From positions 1,513,501 through 1,577,500 of the forward strand of contig NC_135371.1 of assembly GCF_049243985.1 (NCBI RefSeq): a stretch of DNA of 64,000 nt, read 5' to 3'. The notes below the pieces were generated by a model that did no database searches, had not been told where the DNA came from, and was given only the letters and a program-made list of their open reading frames with translations. The number at the start of each line of letters is the position of its first letter. Positions within the stretch are counted from its first letter, which is position 1. This document shows positions 45,201 through 57,262 of the stretch, in pieces. The position numbers were made by a program, and so were the translations under genes. The stretch is from Paroedura picta (lineage: Eukaryota; Chordata; Lepidosauria; Squamata; Gekkonidae).

Positions 45201-48200
45201 GGGCTGTCAAGGTGTTTGGCCATTGCTTTCCTCTGCACCGTAACCCTGGACTTCCTTGGTGGTCTCCCATCAAATGTGCTAACCAGGACCAGCCTGCTTC
45301 ACATCTCAGAGAGGCCAGGGCAGCCACGTCAGGGCTGGGGTCCTTCTTGGCAGCAATGACGTCAGCCTCTGCCGATGGAGAGCCAGGGGAGCCTTACCAA
45401 GAGCGGCCACGTTCTGGCCGTTCTCCGCCATGACTTCCTGGTGAAGCCTCCTCTGGTCCGGATCCAGCAGAGCCCACTCCTCCTCCGAGAAACGGACAGA
45501 CACCTCCTCCAAAGTCACCCGGCCCTGGAAAGAGAAACAAATTACTTAACAAGCTCCTCTATCGTCACAGATGATGGAAGAATTCTTCCCCTTCTAAGGC
45601 CTATTATAAACTGATGATGTTCAGCATTCAAGGTAAAGGTAAAGGTATCCCCTGTGCAAGCACCGAGTCATGTCTGACCCTTGGGGTGACGCCCTCTAGC
45701 GTTTTCATGGCAGACTCAATACGGGGTGGTTTGCCAGTGCCTTCCCCAGTCACGACCGTTTACCCCCCAGCAGCAAGCTGGGTACTCATTTTACCGACCT
45801 CGGAAGGATGGAAGGCTGAGTCAACCTTGAGCCGGCTGCTGGGATCGAACTCCCAACCTCATGAGCAAAGCTTTCAGGCGGCTGCCTTACCACTCTGCGC
45901 CACAAGAGGCTCTTTCAGCATTCAAACCTCCATTTTAATTTGTATTTATTTATATTTCAACTTTTATACCGCCCCTCTTGAAGTAGCTGTCTCAGGGTGG
46001 CGCATAACAGAGGCTGAAGACATTTAATTACATCAAATCCATAATAACCTTAAATAGTTTAGAATTAACAAATCAAAAACAAAGTTAACAAAATATCAAC
46101 ACCGATGAAGTTAGGGTCTTCCGCAGATATGATGGACGGGGGGGGGGGGGCAATCAGTTGACTTAAGTGTGTTCAGCTGGCCTCAACAGTAGGCCTGGCA
46201 GAAGAGCTCCATCTGGCAGGCCCTGCAGAACTTAGTTCTGGACCCTGGTCTCTTCTGGGAGCTCATTCCACCAGGTAGGAGCCAGGGCCAAAAAGGTCCA
46301 GCTTACTTCCTTAGGGCCAGGGAGCCTCAGCCGGTTCACGTTGGCTGACTGTAATGCTCTCCATGTTTAGTTAAGTGGTCTCTCAGATATGTGGGGCCTG
46401 GACGCAAATGGCCTTGAAGGTTCGTACCAAAACCTTGAACTGGATCTGAAATTCTGCCACAAGACTGGCCTTTTATAGGCTGTCTGGACCAGCTGTAGTT
46501 TCCAGAGCAGGGTCAAGGGAAGGTCCACGTGGAGAGAGTTAATCAAGCCTGGAGGGGAACATTGCATGGATCACTGTGGCATGATGTTCCTGGGCCAGAT
46601 AGGGCACTTGTAGCTATCTAGCGAGAAGCACAGAAAACAGACAGAAGGAGATTCTCCCTGATAAAGGGAAGGTGAGGAGAGGCACCCAGGGGCATGATCC
46701 AGAGTTCCACACTTACTCGATCAGGCTGCACAAAAGCTACTTCTTCTATGCCCCACAGAGACGGCAAAGAATGCCTGGCACCACCTGAAAGTAAAAGAAG
46801 GGGCATGGAAGCCATCCTGTACTTCTGGGGCTCTTCGCATTTCAGTTCCTCGGGAGGAGGTGGGGAGGGGGTAAGAGGGTTATCCTGTTTTGTAATCGGC
46901 TGGCTGCCTGGCGTTATCCTCTAATCTGCTCACTGACCGTCTGAAGGTTCTATTTTATCATACATATATATTCTGCCTTGAATTCCAGTTGGAAAGAGAG
47001 TATAAATTAAAACATTGTTAAAACTATTCATAATATATAACAATTGCTTCTAAGAATCATACTTTCAAAGGGAGTGATGAGGCCAGTGAGTGCCAAGTCA
47101 GAGGCATTTACGAGATCATCTGAGAACTTTTCTGGCCCTGGCATTTAACACCTAGTCAGAGAAAACTGTTTTGAAAGCACCCAACTGCCCCCCTCCACCA
47201 ACATCCTTTGGAGGTTTAGCAATCCTGGACATGCCATGTCAAAATCTGGGTAGCAAAAGGCTCTTGACTTACAAGCATCAAACATGACTATGCCGCAAGG
47301 TGTCGTACACTGTGGTAAACCTCCCCTAAACAGGCAGACTCAGAGCTTGGGCAATAAAAAAACTCAATAGTTTATTTCAGAAGAGAACCCACAGCATCAT
47401 AGGACTCCTGGGACACTGAGGACAAAAGCAACAGGGATCAAAAGGCCATGATAGAGGCAAGTCCAATCCCCTCCCCCCCCCACGCCTATGCCCAATTTAG
47501 GTTCACACAGGACAGTTCTTATTTTCAAAGGATAGGACCCTTTACAGCTAATCCCTCTAGGCGGGAAGGAAATAACCAAACCATCCAAAGGTGTGATGGG
47601 AGGCCATCTTGCCCAGAGCATGGGAACAGAAAGCTGGGGAGATGAGTTGAGCAATTCTCCATAGGGAATTCTGGGACTCTGGTCAAACAATGACTGGCAG
47701 GAGCTGGTGGCTCCCCGAAATAGGAGATCCTAAAAACTGAGGATTTTGTATCCCTTTATCAGCCCTACACACTCCCCCCCCCCCATTTGTGACATTAGCT
47801 ATCACCATATGACCTATTTGTTTTCACTTCTTTTACTGGATTCGTCCCATCATCTTGCAGGGATTTTAAGTTGACTCAGGCTTTTTACTTCCCCAAACGG
47901 AACCTCTGAATGGACAACGTGGAGGGGAGTGTCTTTTGTGGGACATCAAGGTGGCCCACAGACCGTCAGGAGGCCGTCTAGTGGGAACGACACCTTTTCC
48001 CGTCTTACCCAGAAAAGTGGCTCCGCAGAAATGCTCCCACATGGCCTTTTCCTGTGCCTGAAAAAGAAGTAGGGGAGACTGAAAAGGAAGAGGAAACACA
48101 CACGGGGGGGGGGGGAGTCTAAAAAAGCTGTGTGGATTTAAAGGGTATTCTTGTTTGTTTTCTGTTTTCTCCCCCCCCCCCGCCGCCCCTATGTCATAAA

Positions 48201-48621
48201 TCCCTCTCACCTGCTGTTCCTGTTCCTTCTCCACTTGGCTCAGGAGGAAGCCTTCGGCCAGGGCCACTGCCTGGGAGCTGTTCTCTGGCCCGCATCCTCT
48301 GACCCAGCCCTGCATCTCCGGGGGCAGGACGGCCAGGAATTGCTCCAGGGTCACCCGGTCCAGCATCTGCCTCTTGGTGCTCCTCTCCGGCTCCAGCCAG
48401 TGGCGGCACAGATGGTGGAGTCGGCTGCAGACCTCCCGGGGCCGCTGGGCAGCCTCATAACTGAACTGCCGGAATTGCTGGCAATGCACATCTGGAGGGA
48501 AGACATCATCTCCTGTGCTCTTCTGCTCAATTCCTCCCCACAACTCTCTTCTACTTCTGGCCTTGGTGTCAGCCAGGCCTTTTCTCATGTCAGGGACAGA
48601 AGAGTCGGGCTCCCTCCTCAT
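42256..48621 (-). CDS. Gene E: SCAN-KRAB C2H2 zinc-finger protein, 12 fingers
   Basis: In transcript order the coding exons are 48621-48211 (SCAN), 48057-48009, 46784-46717, 45524-45398 (KRAB-A) and 43607-42256 (fingers), giving 668 residues. SCAN reads [25 protein letters not shown] is slightly different from the sisters ([32 protein letters not shown]). The finger exon begins with a basic linker, then two damaged fingers ([32 protein letters not shown]), then twelve intact fingers. Helix position 3 is mostly H, D, Q or S, and the helices often end TKH. The frame stops at 42256 two bases into a shortened final linker (SHSRETM), and one decayed finger follows to about 42190. Family role: SCAN-dimerising nuclear regulator, probably repressive. 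Confidence 0.87.
45152..45310 (-). mobile_element. 5S-rRNA-derived SINE, gene E intron
   Basis: Inverted 5S-like segment TGGTGGTCTCCCATCAAATG, CTAACCAGGACCAGCC, preceded by GGCCATTGCTTTCCTCTGCA. It lies just 3' of the KRAB exon of gene E, orthologous in place to the copies in B and D. Confidence 0.7.
45632..45913 (-). mobile_element. Sauria-type SINE with target duplication
   Basis: Young-looking minus-strand copy, nearly identical to 41599-41888, with a perfect 12-bp target duplication TTCAGCATTCAA at 45620-45631 and 45914-45925. In the intron between linker exon 3 and KRAB of gene E. Confidence 0.88.
45945..46600. repeat. Unclassified dispersed repeat
   Basis: Contains phrases common in sauropsid dispersed repeats (TATACCGCCCCTCTTGAAG, AACCTTGAACTGGATCTG, GGAGCTCATTCCACCAGG) and a G run at 46138-46150. 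A weaker relative lies at 52560-52985. There is no coding potential. I cannot assign the class. Confidence 0.4.
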
Positions 48622-48764
48622 CCTCCCTTCCTCTCCAAACAGGCTTCACCTGGATCACCTTCTTCTGCTGCCTGACAAAGGCAAGTGCCTGTTTACAATG
48701 AGAAACATATATATATATTTAAGAGATAATCTCATAAAGAATTAGAAGTTACAGATTTGGTAAA

Positions 48765-48897
48765 CTGAGAGCCAGCTTGGTGTAACGGCTAGGAGTGTGG
48801 ACTTCTAATCTGGCAAGCCAGGTCCAAGGGAAGGCAAATGTAAGCCGCTTTGAGACTCCTTCGGGTAGAGAAAAGCGGCATATAAACCAACTCATTC
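48765..48897 (+). mobile_element. MIR/CORE-like SINE, internally deleted
   Basis: The tRNA-like head (GAGAGCCAGCTTGGTGTAAC, GGCTAGGAGTGTGGACTTC) is fused directly to the tail (GTAAGCCGCTTTGAGACTCC, AAAGCGGCATATAAACC). The core is missing. First intron of gene E. Confidence 0.8.
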
Positions 48898-49169
48898 TAT
48901 TCAGTATCAACAAGTACTGATTTAGATAAGGAAGCAGAGAGAATTATGTTAAACATTTGACTGATGAGGAGTTGGAGGAGGAGGAAATCTGCTGCTTACC
49001 AACCTACCTTTTAATTATAACACACAGCGCAAACAGTTTGCCACAAACAACCTCTTCCCCGCTTCTTTTCTGTACGCCTGTTTCTTCTTTTTTTAAAAAA
49101 TAAAAAGTGCAAAAAGGAAAGGGCCCCCTCGGCGACCTGCTTTCTGCAAAGCCAAGACTGCTGTTTAGG

Positions 49170-49176
49170 TGAGGGC

Positions 49177-49229
<53 letters not shown>
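49170..49229. repeat. (TG)n microsatellite
   Basis: About 29 TG dinucleotides, first intron of gene E. The flanking CpG-rich DNA belongs to the promoter region of gene E. Confidence 0.95.
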
Positions 49230-49532
49230 ACGCCTCTCTCCGACACGGGCAGCGGGTGGAAGAAGCGCGCTGTGGCTCCTGAAGGCCGACGCTGGGACTG
49301 GGGCTCCTGCTGGGCTCCTCCCGCCGCTCAGCCGCGCAGGCAGGACGGGGCTCTGCTTACCGCCTTCCGGAAGGGACGGTCCCAAACCGGGGGGCGAGCG
49401 AGGCAGGCACCAGCCGGACCCCCGGCGACCCCCCCCCCGGCCCAAGACGCCCCCGCCCCGCCTCCTTGCTCACCTGCTCACCTGCCTCCCGGAGTCCGCC
49501 AGCCAGCCAGCCAAGCCCGCCCCGCCGCGGCT

Positions 49533-49620
49533 TCAGCCAGACCCGGAAGGCGCCCGGTCACGTGCCCCCCTCGGCCCAGGCCTCTCTAGGAGCGGCGGCT
49601 CGGTGCCCTTAACCCTTCGG
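49533..49620 (-). promoter_or_regulatory. Gene E promoter: shared element
   Basis: On the minus strand CCGAAGGGTTAAGGGCAC, CGAGCC and TCCTAGAGAGGCC (49620 to 49579) match the cluster element. Downstream at 49541-49563 are an ETS-type CCGGAAG (plus strand) and a TCACGTG E-box. Two GTGAGC donors eight bases apart end the presumed first exon at 49482 or 49474. The reverse placement matches gene E on the minus strand. Confidence 0.6.
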
Positions 49621-49894
49621 TGGCCACGGCCTCCCTGTGGTGGGGACCCTGCCTCAGAGGGGCGCCTGGCAAAGCGGGCGTGGAAACCGGAGCTTACACT
49701 TTGATGATTGTTATTAATTATTATTTCCTCATATTTATTTATAGACTGCCGCACTCAGCCCAGCCAGCTCGTGGCCGTTTACATTACAGCATAAAATCAG
49801 AATAAAACCATTGTTGTTGTTGTTGTTATCTCCGTTCTAGGCCGCCCCTGCGTGCAGAGCAGGCTCGGGTGGCTTGCCTCTTACAGGACTTGTA

Positions 49895-50187
49895 AAGGTA
49901 AAGGTAAAGGTATCCCCTGTGCAAGCACCGAGTCATGTCTGACCCTTGGGGTGACGCCCTCCAGCGTTTTCATGGCAGACTCAATACGGGGTGGTTTGCC
50001 AGTGCCTTCCCCAGTCATTACCGTTTTACCCCCCAGCAGCAAGCTGGGTACTCATTTTACCGACCTCGGAAGGATGGAAGGCTGAGTCGACCTTGAGCCG
50101 GCTGCTGGGATCGAACTCCCAACCTCATGGGCAGACAGATTCAGACAGCATATCGCTGCCTTACCACTCTGCGCCACAAGAGGCTCT
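49895..50187 (-). mobile_element. Sauria-type SINE
   Basis: Minus-strand copy nearly identical to those at 41599 and 45632, ending in ACCTTTACC repeats. Flanks share TTACA(A)GGACTTGTA, an imperfect target duplication. Confidence 0.85.
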
Positions 50188-50249
50188 TACAAGGACTTGT
50201 ACAAAGTTAAAATGATGAAAACATGTTTCTGGCAAGGGCTTGGAGGAGG

Positions 50250-50561
50250 AGCTGGTGTCACTTCTTAAGTGCCACTCAGGGCTCAACAGCCACTCAGGGC
50301 AGCTGTCCCGCCCCTGAGTGCCCCCTCCTCCAACCAGCTTCCTAGTTTGTCCAGTGGCCAGCCAATTGCCTTCCATGCCCCACCCCTGACCACCCCCTCC
50401 TCCTTCCACCTTCCTCCGAGGCTCAGAGGCTGCAGATCCCTGCTGGAGCTGCCCCTGCAAGGGGGGGGGGAGGGAGTGGCCACCCACCGAATTCTTCCAC
50501 CACCCCCCATCCCCAATTTAGCGCCTGTTGTATTCCTGGATGCAACGGGATTGGTCCCTAG
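50250..50561 (+). mobile_element. Helitron-like 3' region
   Basis: Ends with a TGTTGTATTCC/GGATGCAACGG hairpin and CCCTAG before T, like the terminus at 17046. The preceding GC-rich DNA is noncoding. The 5' start is not determined, so the left limit is approximate. Confidence 0.45.
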
Positions 50562-50639
50562 TTATAAAATAATACCATGAGCAGTTGTGGGTTCTACTGG
50601 CTAGGAGTAGCACCCCCAACTAGGCTAGTGGGGTTTGGA

Positions 50640-51055
50640 GTTCTTTTAAAATCTGATTTCCCCCTTGGGAGGGAAGGGTTGGGTGGGCATCACTTGGAGA
50701 AGAGGCAGGGAGGGGGCGATAGGCTAGCTGCGTTCAATTACATTAAAGGTGGCCATGTCCAAGCGGGGGCCAACTGGTTTGCTGCATCTTTAGCCATAAG
50801 GACTAAGCGCCATAGGTTCGAATGATGAGAAAGGAGGTTCTGCTTAAATATTAGGAAGCGTTTTCTGAGGGTGAGAGCTGTTTGTGGGTGGGATGGGCTG
50901 CCTCGGAGGGTGGAGGAGTCTCCTTCCTTGTAAGTTTCTAGGAGGATACTGGATGCACACCTGCTAGGAGGATGTGGTTTCCAAGTCCCCGAGAAGAGGG
51001 GTGGACTGGATAGTCCTTGGGGGTCTCTTCCAGCTCTGTGTGTGATTCTGACTCT
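50640..51055 (+). mobile_element. CR1-type LINE 3' end, diverged
   Basis: AAAGGAGGTTCTGCTTAAAT, GGGATGGGCTGCCTCGGAGG, GTGGACTGGATAGTCC and CTTCCAGCTCTGTGTGTGAT are the CR1 3' landmarks in order. Confidence 0.65.
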
Positions 51056-53395
51056 GAAGCAGAAGGATGGGCCAATGGCTAGTCAAGAGGGAGGGACTTT
51101 GGAGAACCGACAACAGCTTGTCCTGTGGAGGAATGTTCTCTTCCCCAGAGCATCCCTTGCCCAAGGAGGGTGTCATGGCCCCTGAAAGACCAAATCTCTG
51201 GTAAGGTGGGGACCAGTGGAGCTGCTGATGGTCTTCTAGCCTTGGTTGGGGGAACATATCCTGTGTTAATACACCCTTCCCTCCCTTTATGTGAGTTTCT
51301 CTTCAGGCCTGAGTCAGCTGTAGGTTGATTCTTATGAAATTCTACATTTCCCATTATCTTTCCTGTATCAAATGATTTTATTCCCAGAACGAGGTACGCC
51401 TCACCAATACTCTGTCTGTTGCATGCCTACTTCACATTACAAGTGAGACTATTAGATCTTTGCTTCCACTTGATCTTTTATTGCAAGATAACTATTTGCA
51501 TCTTTAATTACAATCCACTCAAAAGAAAACTCTCCTGTCCATTACTGCTACATTGGTACAGGATGAGCTCATAAAATCATCTAATCTTATCCAAATATAA
51601 GCTGGAGACATTCAAGGTGTCCTTTTTAAGGAGACGTTCCCAATACATTCCATTTCTCATACTTACAGATTGTTAACACCACCTAACAAATACTTTTCGT
51701 TTCACTGTCTCCCTTAATAAAGGTTCACATTCTTGGTTAATACTATCTTAAAACTTCAAGCCCCATGCAGAGTTATCTAGACATGAATGTCTTCATCATC
51801 ATAAAATACATAAAACCTGTTTTTTTCATTCCTATAGCTTCTTACCATAACCACGTCTATCTAAAAACAGTTATTATGCGGTTCTCCTATCTATGAATAT
51901 CTCTTGGCCCTCAACCGATACTCACCTCCCATCTTTGAACTGTATCCTTCCTTCTGTGAAGTCTGGACATTCTTGCCATGACCAGATGTTTTCCTGGCTG
52001 GTCTCTAGAATAATATTCTTTAATATGGGTTAGGCTGTTTCTAGTCTACAAGCGTGTCCTGTTTGCTGGCACCAAAAAGCGGTTTCTAGACATCAGAGTT
52101 TGTACAGCAATTCCAGGGTCTGATGTCAAAATAAGTTCCAAGGTTCAGACACAGGTCAGGTGACACTCACAGCTTTGGATCCAAAGAGAAATCCAAGAAC
52201 AAGGTCACAAAGGTACAAGCCAGTGTCAAGGAAAAGAAGCCACTCCGGCAGCCAGATCAGTTGCTAACAGTTGCCAGATCAGTTGCTAACAGTTGCTTCC
52301 TCACAGCCACGCCCGCCCGTCAGTCACGTGTTGCATCCTGCACCTGCCGGCTACCTCAGTCCTGCTCCTGCAAGCACTCATCCTCACTGTTGATGCTGGG
52401 CTGGTGCTGTGCTGCACCTCATCTTTCTCTGACAGAATTCCCAAGGCTCTGGTAATGGCAGAGGGCGAACTGATAACGCTGGAAGGCTGAGGATCCAGTG
52501 TGCTGATTCCTGGCTGAGGATCTATGTCTGGCCCCTCCGAGACTGCATTGCGTCTGTGGGTTTATTTTATATAGGAATTTATACCCAAACCTTCACTCAA
52601 AGGTCCCAGGGCACCACACAATACAGAATTAAATAATTTAAATTACATTATAAACATTTAAAACATAACCCCCTCCCTCTTTCACACCCTGGCAGGACAG
52701 CTCACCGAGGGAACTGGATATCAAAGACCTGGATGAAGAGGTGTGTATTTACCAGGTGCCAAAAACCATATAATGAAGGTGCCTGGCAAGTCACCCAAGC
52801 GTGGCTGTGCCACAGTCCAGGGGCCACCACAGAAAAGGCCCTCCTGCAAGGCACCTCCCCTTGCACCTCTGAGAGAGACAGAACTCCAAGAAGGCCTCTC
52901 TCCTTGAAATCTCAGTGCTTGGGCAGGTCTGAATGGGAGAAGGCACTCCTTCAAATAACTGGGGACCAAATCATTTAGGACTGAGGACAGGCCTGCTGGC
53001 TGCCTCTTCCTCCAAGGAGTTTTCCGTATCTCTGTGCTCTCCTAGGCTTGGCTGGTCCATGACAAAGAGGCCGTGTGATTTTCCTCCTATCCAAAGCTGT
53101 TCTATTCTGGGTCCCCCTTACTGGCATCTTTACTTGAGAAATTAGGCCAGTTTGGATTCTGGACAGCAGAAACATCCTCCAGGATCTTTCTGGTCAAAGC
53201 CAGCAACTCTTCCCCTAATCACTGACACAAGGAGGACACTATCCACAAGAACCCATGCCCCCCTTTCTGAAGCAAATGCTACATTGAGCTAGTTCTTTTT
53301 TACCTACAATTTCTTCTTGGCAGGTTGTTCTAACAGTACATCTGAAAGACAAATGTGAATGCAACCTTCATGAAGCCTTTAGATATTATTGTATC
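51056..53395. other. Intergenic E-F, mostly unassigned
   Basis: No gene, CpG-rich promoter or clear repeat at 51056-52555. A diverged dispersed repeat lies at about 52560-52985 (ATTTATACCCAAACC, AAGGCCCTCCTGCAAGGCAC). Short open frames here have no family resemblance. Confidence 0.4.
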
Positions 53396-53399
53396 TAAA

Positions 53400-53655
53400 A
53401 CATTTATATACCACTTTTCCACCCAATAAGGTTCCCCACTGTGTTTAACGAGATTAGTTTGGTACCCCACTTTTTACTACTCAAAGCAGTGTCAAAGCGA
53501 TGTACAATGACCAATCTTTCCTCTCCCCACAACAGACAGCCTGTGAGATAGGTGGGGCTGAGAGAACTCTGAAAGAACTGTGACAGGCACAAGATCAGCC
53601 AGCTGACTATACGTGGAGGAGTGCAGAATCAAATCCAGTTCTCCAGACACCAAGC
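53400..53655 (-). mobile_element. MIR/CORE-like tRNA SINE
   Basis: Minus-strand copy: CACAACAGACAGCCTGTGAG, CAAGATCAGCCAGCTGAC and an inverted B-box remnant GAATCAAATCC. Diverged. Confidence 0.65.
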
Positions 53656-53929
53656 GGGCCCTCTACCTAAAAACAGTTAGAACAATGACTAAGACAAAAG
53701 AAAACTATACCCTCTGTTGCTGTCACATTGATCATGAAAGGACAGCAATTCCATAAAATATTAACCATTTCCCTGATCTGTTACGATATGTGCACTGCAG
53801 CTGCCAGAATCGTAAAATGAAAGATACCTCCTTCTTTACAAAACAAAGGAGATTTAAAGGTCTCACAGAGGTAGTAGAACCAGGGTGGCTTAGTGACTAG
53901 AGTCTGTGACATGACTCCATAAGATGGAT

Positions 53930-54185
53930 TCACAGGACAGGACAAATAACTCACATTTTATAGCAAACTGTATTCAAAATATTTTAACACAGAATTGAAT
54001 GTGCCTTAGGCAGTACCAGTTCAACCGCTGCCCAACAAAACAACTACCGATGATGATGTCCTCAAGTTTGGCTTTGAGGATGAAGATCTACCAATGCTAG
54101 AACTATGTATGCTTTCTCTCTTCTGAGAATTTTTGATGCTAAACATGGCTTAGCGTTAATATGGTTTCCTCCCATGTGTGAATTC
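53930..54185 (-). other. 3' flank of gene F
   Basis: 53930-54015 is homologous to 32575-32660 downstream of gene D (GGACAAATAACTCACATTTT in both). A decayed finger remnant lies between 54062 and the stop codon of gene F. Confidence 0.6.
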
Positions 54186-57100
54186 TTAGATATATTCCAA
54201 TTGTTTATTTGGACACTTCCCTGTCCCCATGTGGATTCGTTGATGAACATTTAGGCTGTCACTCCGAGGAAAGCATTTTCCACACTCCAAGCATTTATAT
54301 GGTTTCTCCCCAGTGTGGACACGTTGATGGAGAGTAAGCTTTGAACTCAGAATAAAGCTCTTTCCACATACCAAGCATTTATATGGTTTTTCCCCTGTGT
54401 GGATACGCTGATGAGTTGTAAGCTGTGAACTCTGAGAAAACCTCTTTCCACACTCCAGACATTCATATGGTTTCTCCCCTGTGTGGGTACGTTGATGGGA
54501 TTTAAGATCTGAAGTCCGAACAAAGCGCTTTCCACACTCCAAGCATTGATATGGTTTCTCCCCAGTGTGGATACGTTGATGTTTTGTAAGCTGTGAACTC
54601 TGTGTAAAGCTCTTTTCACAATCTAAGCATTTATATGGTTTCTCCCCAGTGTGGATACGTTGATGGATAATAAGATGTGTACTGTAAGCAAAAGTCTTTC
54701 TACACTCCCAGCACTTATATGGTTTTTCTCCTGTGTGGGTACGTTGATGGATAGAAAGGTGTGAGCTCTGAGCAAAGCTCTTTCCACACTGCAAGCATTC
54801 ATAGGGTTTTTCCCCTGTATGGGTACGTTGGTGGGATTTAAGATCTGAACTCCGGACAAAACGCTTTCCACACTCCAGGCACTTGTATGGTTTCTCCCCA
54901 GTGTGGATTCGTCGATGAGAAAATAGGGTGTCACGGCGGGAAAAGCCCTTTCCACACTCTAAGCATTCATATGACTTCTCCTCTGTGTGGATTTGCTGAT
55001 GAACAACAAGCATGCAATTTGGAGCAAAGCTACTTCCGTTCTCCAAGCATTTATGAGGCTCCTCCCCTATGCTGATTCTGTGATGACTTTCAAACACCTG
55101 GCATTCAGGACCTTGAGGAGAGGATTCATCCCCCCTCTTCCATTCTGTTTTACTGAATCTCTTCTGCTGTGTTTCCTCAAGTACATGGTGTTGCGTTTCT
55201 CCCTCAGACTTTTTCTGGGGACCCTCAGCCTCTAGAATAAAGGGGAAAAATTGGAAGGCAAAAGCACAGCCAAGTAAATAAGGCCATTAGCTGCTTGACA
55301 GGACAGAAATCACTTCATGAGGAAACAGACCTGCCCTGTTATTAAGCCATTCTAGATTCTTCCTTGGATGGAGGTTCCATCACAGACAAGGTGTTCCAGT
55401 GGAACCTCCTTGTGTAGACACATTTTTCTACGGAGTGATGCTTTGGATCTGGTCCTCTCCTTGTGAACCTTCTAGGGACTCTAGGTAGCTAACTGTGGGG
55501 AAGAAGAAGAAGAAGAAGAGTTGGTTCTTATATGCCGCTTTTCCCTACCCGAAGGAGGCTCAAAGCGGCTTACAGTCGCCTTCCCATTCCTCTCCCCACA
55601 ACAGACACCCTGTGAGGTGGGTAAGGCTGAGAGAGCCCTGATATCACTGCCCGGTCAGAACAGTTTTATCAGTGCCGTGGCGAGCCCAAGGTCACCCAGC
55701 TGGTTGCATGTGGGGGAGCGCAGAATCGAACCCGGCATGCCAGATTAGAAGTCCGCACTCCTAACCACTACACCAAACTGGCTCTCAGGGAACGAGAAGC
55801 TGGACTAGAAGGTGTCTCCCAAACAGCTTCCTGCATTCAGGGACACAACTGAACTGTATTCACTGGACAAGGCGTTAGGTGCAGAGCTTTACACCCCAAC
55901 CACTGAGGCTCAATCTGACCCCCAGACTTCAAATGCTCAACATGTTTTTCATTAGCCTTGTACGTTTCTAACAGGATCAGATCAGATGTTACATTTTTGC
56001 GGTCTCTTGGATTTTAACAGCTATAATTTTCCTAACATATTTGTTTGTGTTTACAGTGGTTGGCTGCAGAAATATTCTACTAGAATTGAATATCCTATTG
56101 TATTGATTTTCAGTATGTATTCATCACATGGCTTAATTTTTTTTTACTACAAATATTGTTTATGCTTTAGTACTAGCCATTGTTTTGTTTATTTTTGTTG
56201 GAATCCCAAGAGAAAGTGCTATCTAGCAAAACGTGTTGGGAATCATGAAAGAATACTGCTCGTTAAAGAAAGGATATCTGAAGATTGAAGACTCCTTGTG
56301 TATCTACTGACCACGCTAGAATTGGACGACCAGACAGGTGCCCCTTTGCTTTCATGACCATTCTGTATTTTTCACTGGTCCCATCCTTCTGCTTCTGTAA
56401 ATACTGCCAAACATGGGCATTTATAGGGGATGACCCAATCCTATTATCTGACAAAATTTTTCCTACCCTGGCACTGAATACCTAGTAAGATCAATCATAA
56501 TTTTGAAAGCACCTGACTAAACTGAGAAGCTGAAGCACAGCCTCTTTCCCATAGAGGAGCATAAAAGCAGCCCCCTTACACTCAAGGAGACCACCAACAG
56601 GGAACATCATCCCTTTCAATCTCACCTGGAAAAGCTGCTCCATGGTAATATTCCTTTGCAAACATCTCCTGAGCCTGAAACAGAGGTGGGGATCACAGAA
56701 AGGGGAGAGTTATTGGGGGGGGGGACAGGAAACGAGTAGGGTGGGTTTTAAAAAGTTGGGGTAATCAGTGTGAATTTCAATGGTAACCTTGATCATATCC
56801 CATGCCCCCACCCCTCACACCCAGAGTACCAAGATGAATCCCTCTCACCTGCAGGTTCTGGTTCTTCTCCTCCACCTGGCTCAGGAAAAAGCCTTTGGCC
56901 AGGGCCAGAGCCTGGGAACTGCTCTCCGGCCGGCACTCCCAGACCCAGCTCTCCACCTCCGGGGGCAGGACAGCCAGGAACTGCTCCAGGATCACCAGGT
57001 CCAGCATCTGCTCCTTGCTGTGTCTCTCTGGCTTCAGCCACTGGCAGCAGAGATGGTGGAGTTGACTGCATGCATCTTGGGGCCCCTCAGCCTCCTGGTA

Positions 57101-57262
57101 GCTGAACTGTCGGGATTGCTGGCACTGCACATCTGGAAGGAAGATGTCGTCTCCTGTCTTCTTCTGCCCAGTTCCTTCCCACAACTCCCTTCTGCTTCCA
57201 ACCTCTTCAGCATTAAAACCGTTTCCTGATTTAAAGCTGGCTGAGTCTGACTCTCTCCTCAT
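54186..57262 (-). CDS. Gene F: SCAN zinc-finger protein lacking KRAB, 9 fingers
   Basis: In transcript order the coding exons are 57262-56849 (SCAN), 56674-56626 and 55231-54186 (fingers), giving 502 residues. The SCAN exon starts in the 5'UTR at 57360. Neither the 68-80 nt linker exon nor the 127 nt KRAB exon can be found between 55231 and 56626 on either strand. Because those two exons total a multiple of three, the direct junction keeps phase 1 and the frame is open. SCAN is diverged ([33 protein letters not shown]). The finger exon has a dead first finger ([11 protein letters not shown]) and nine intact fingers, then a short tail [14 protein letters not shown]. It would bind DNA and dimerise but lack the repressor box. 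The alternative is that it is a decaying copy, although no stop codon is seen. Confidence 0.82.
55503..55787 (-). mobile_element. MIR/CORE-like tRNA SINE, near full length
   Basis: Best copy of the family, on the minus strand. The head is GAGAGCCAGTTTGGTGTAGT, the B box is GGGTTCGATTCTGC, the core has GGTGACCTTGGGCTCGCC and the tail is AAGCCGCTTTGAGCC followed by a TTC repeat. It lies in the intron of gene F where KRAB would be expected. Confidence 0.85.
55900..56620 (-). other. AT-rich intron of gene F, KRAB region missing
   Basis: No exon is visible. 56455-56520 matches 47127-47180 in the intron between exons 2 and 3 of gene E (CTGGCA, ACCTAGT, TTTTGAAAGCACC). This shows the ancestral intron is present and that the piece holding exon 3 and KRAB was lost between it and the finger exon. 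Confidence 0.55.

Noticed and set aside
55232-56620. Hidden KRAB exon in gene F
   Set aside because: I searched both strands for EEEW/LLDP-type coding and the matching DNA words and saw none.
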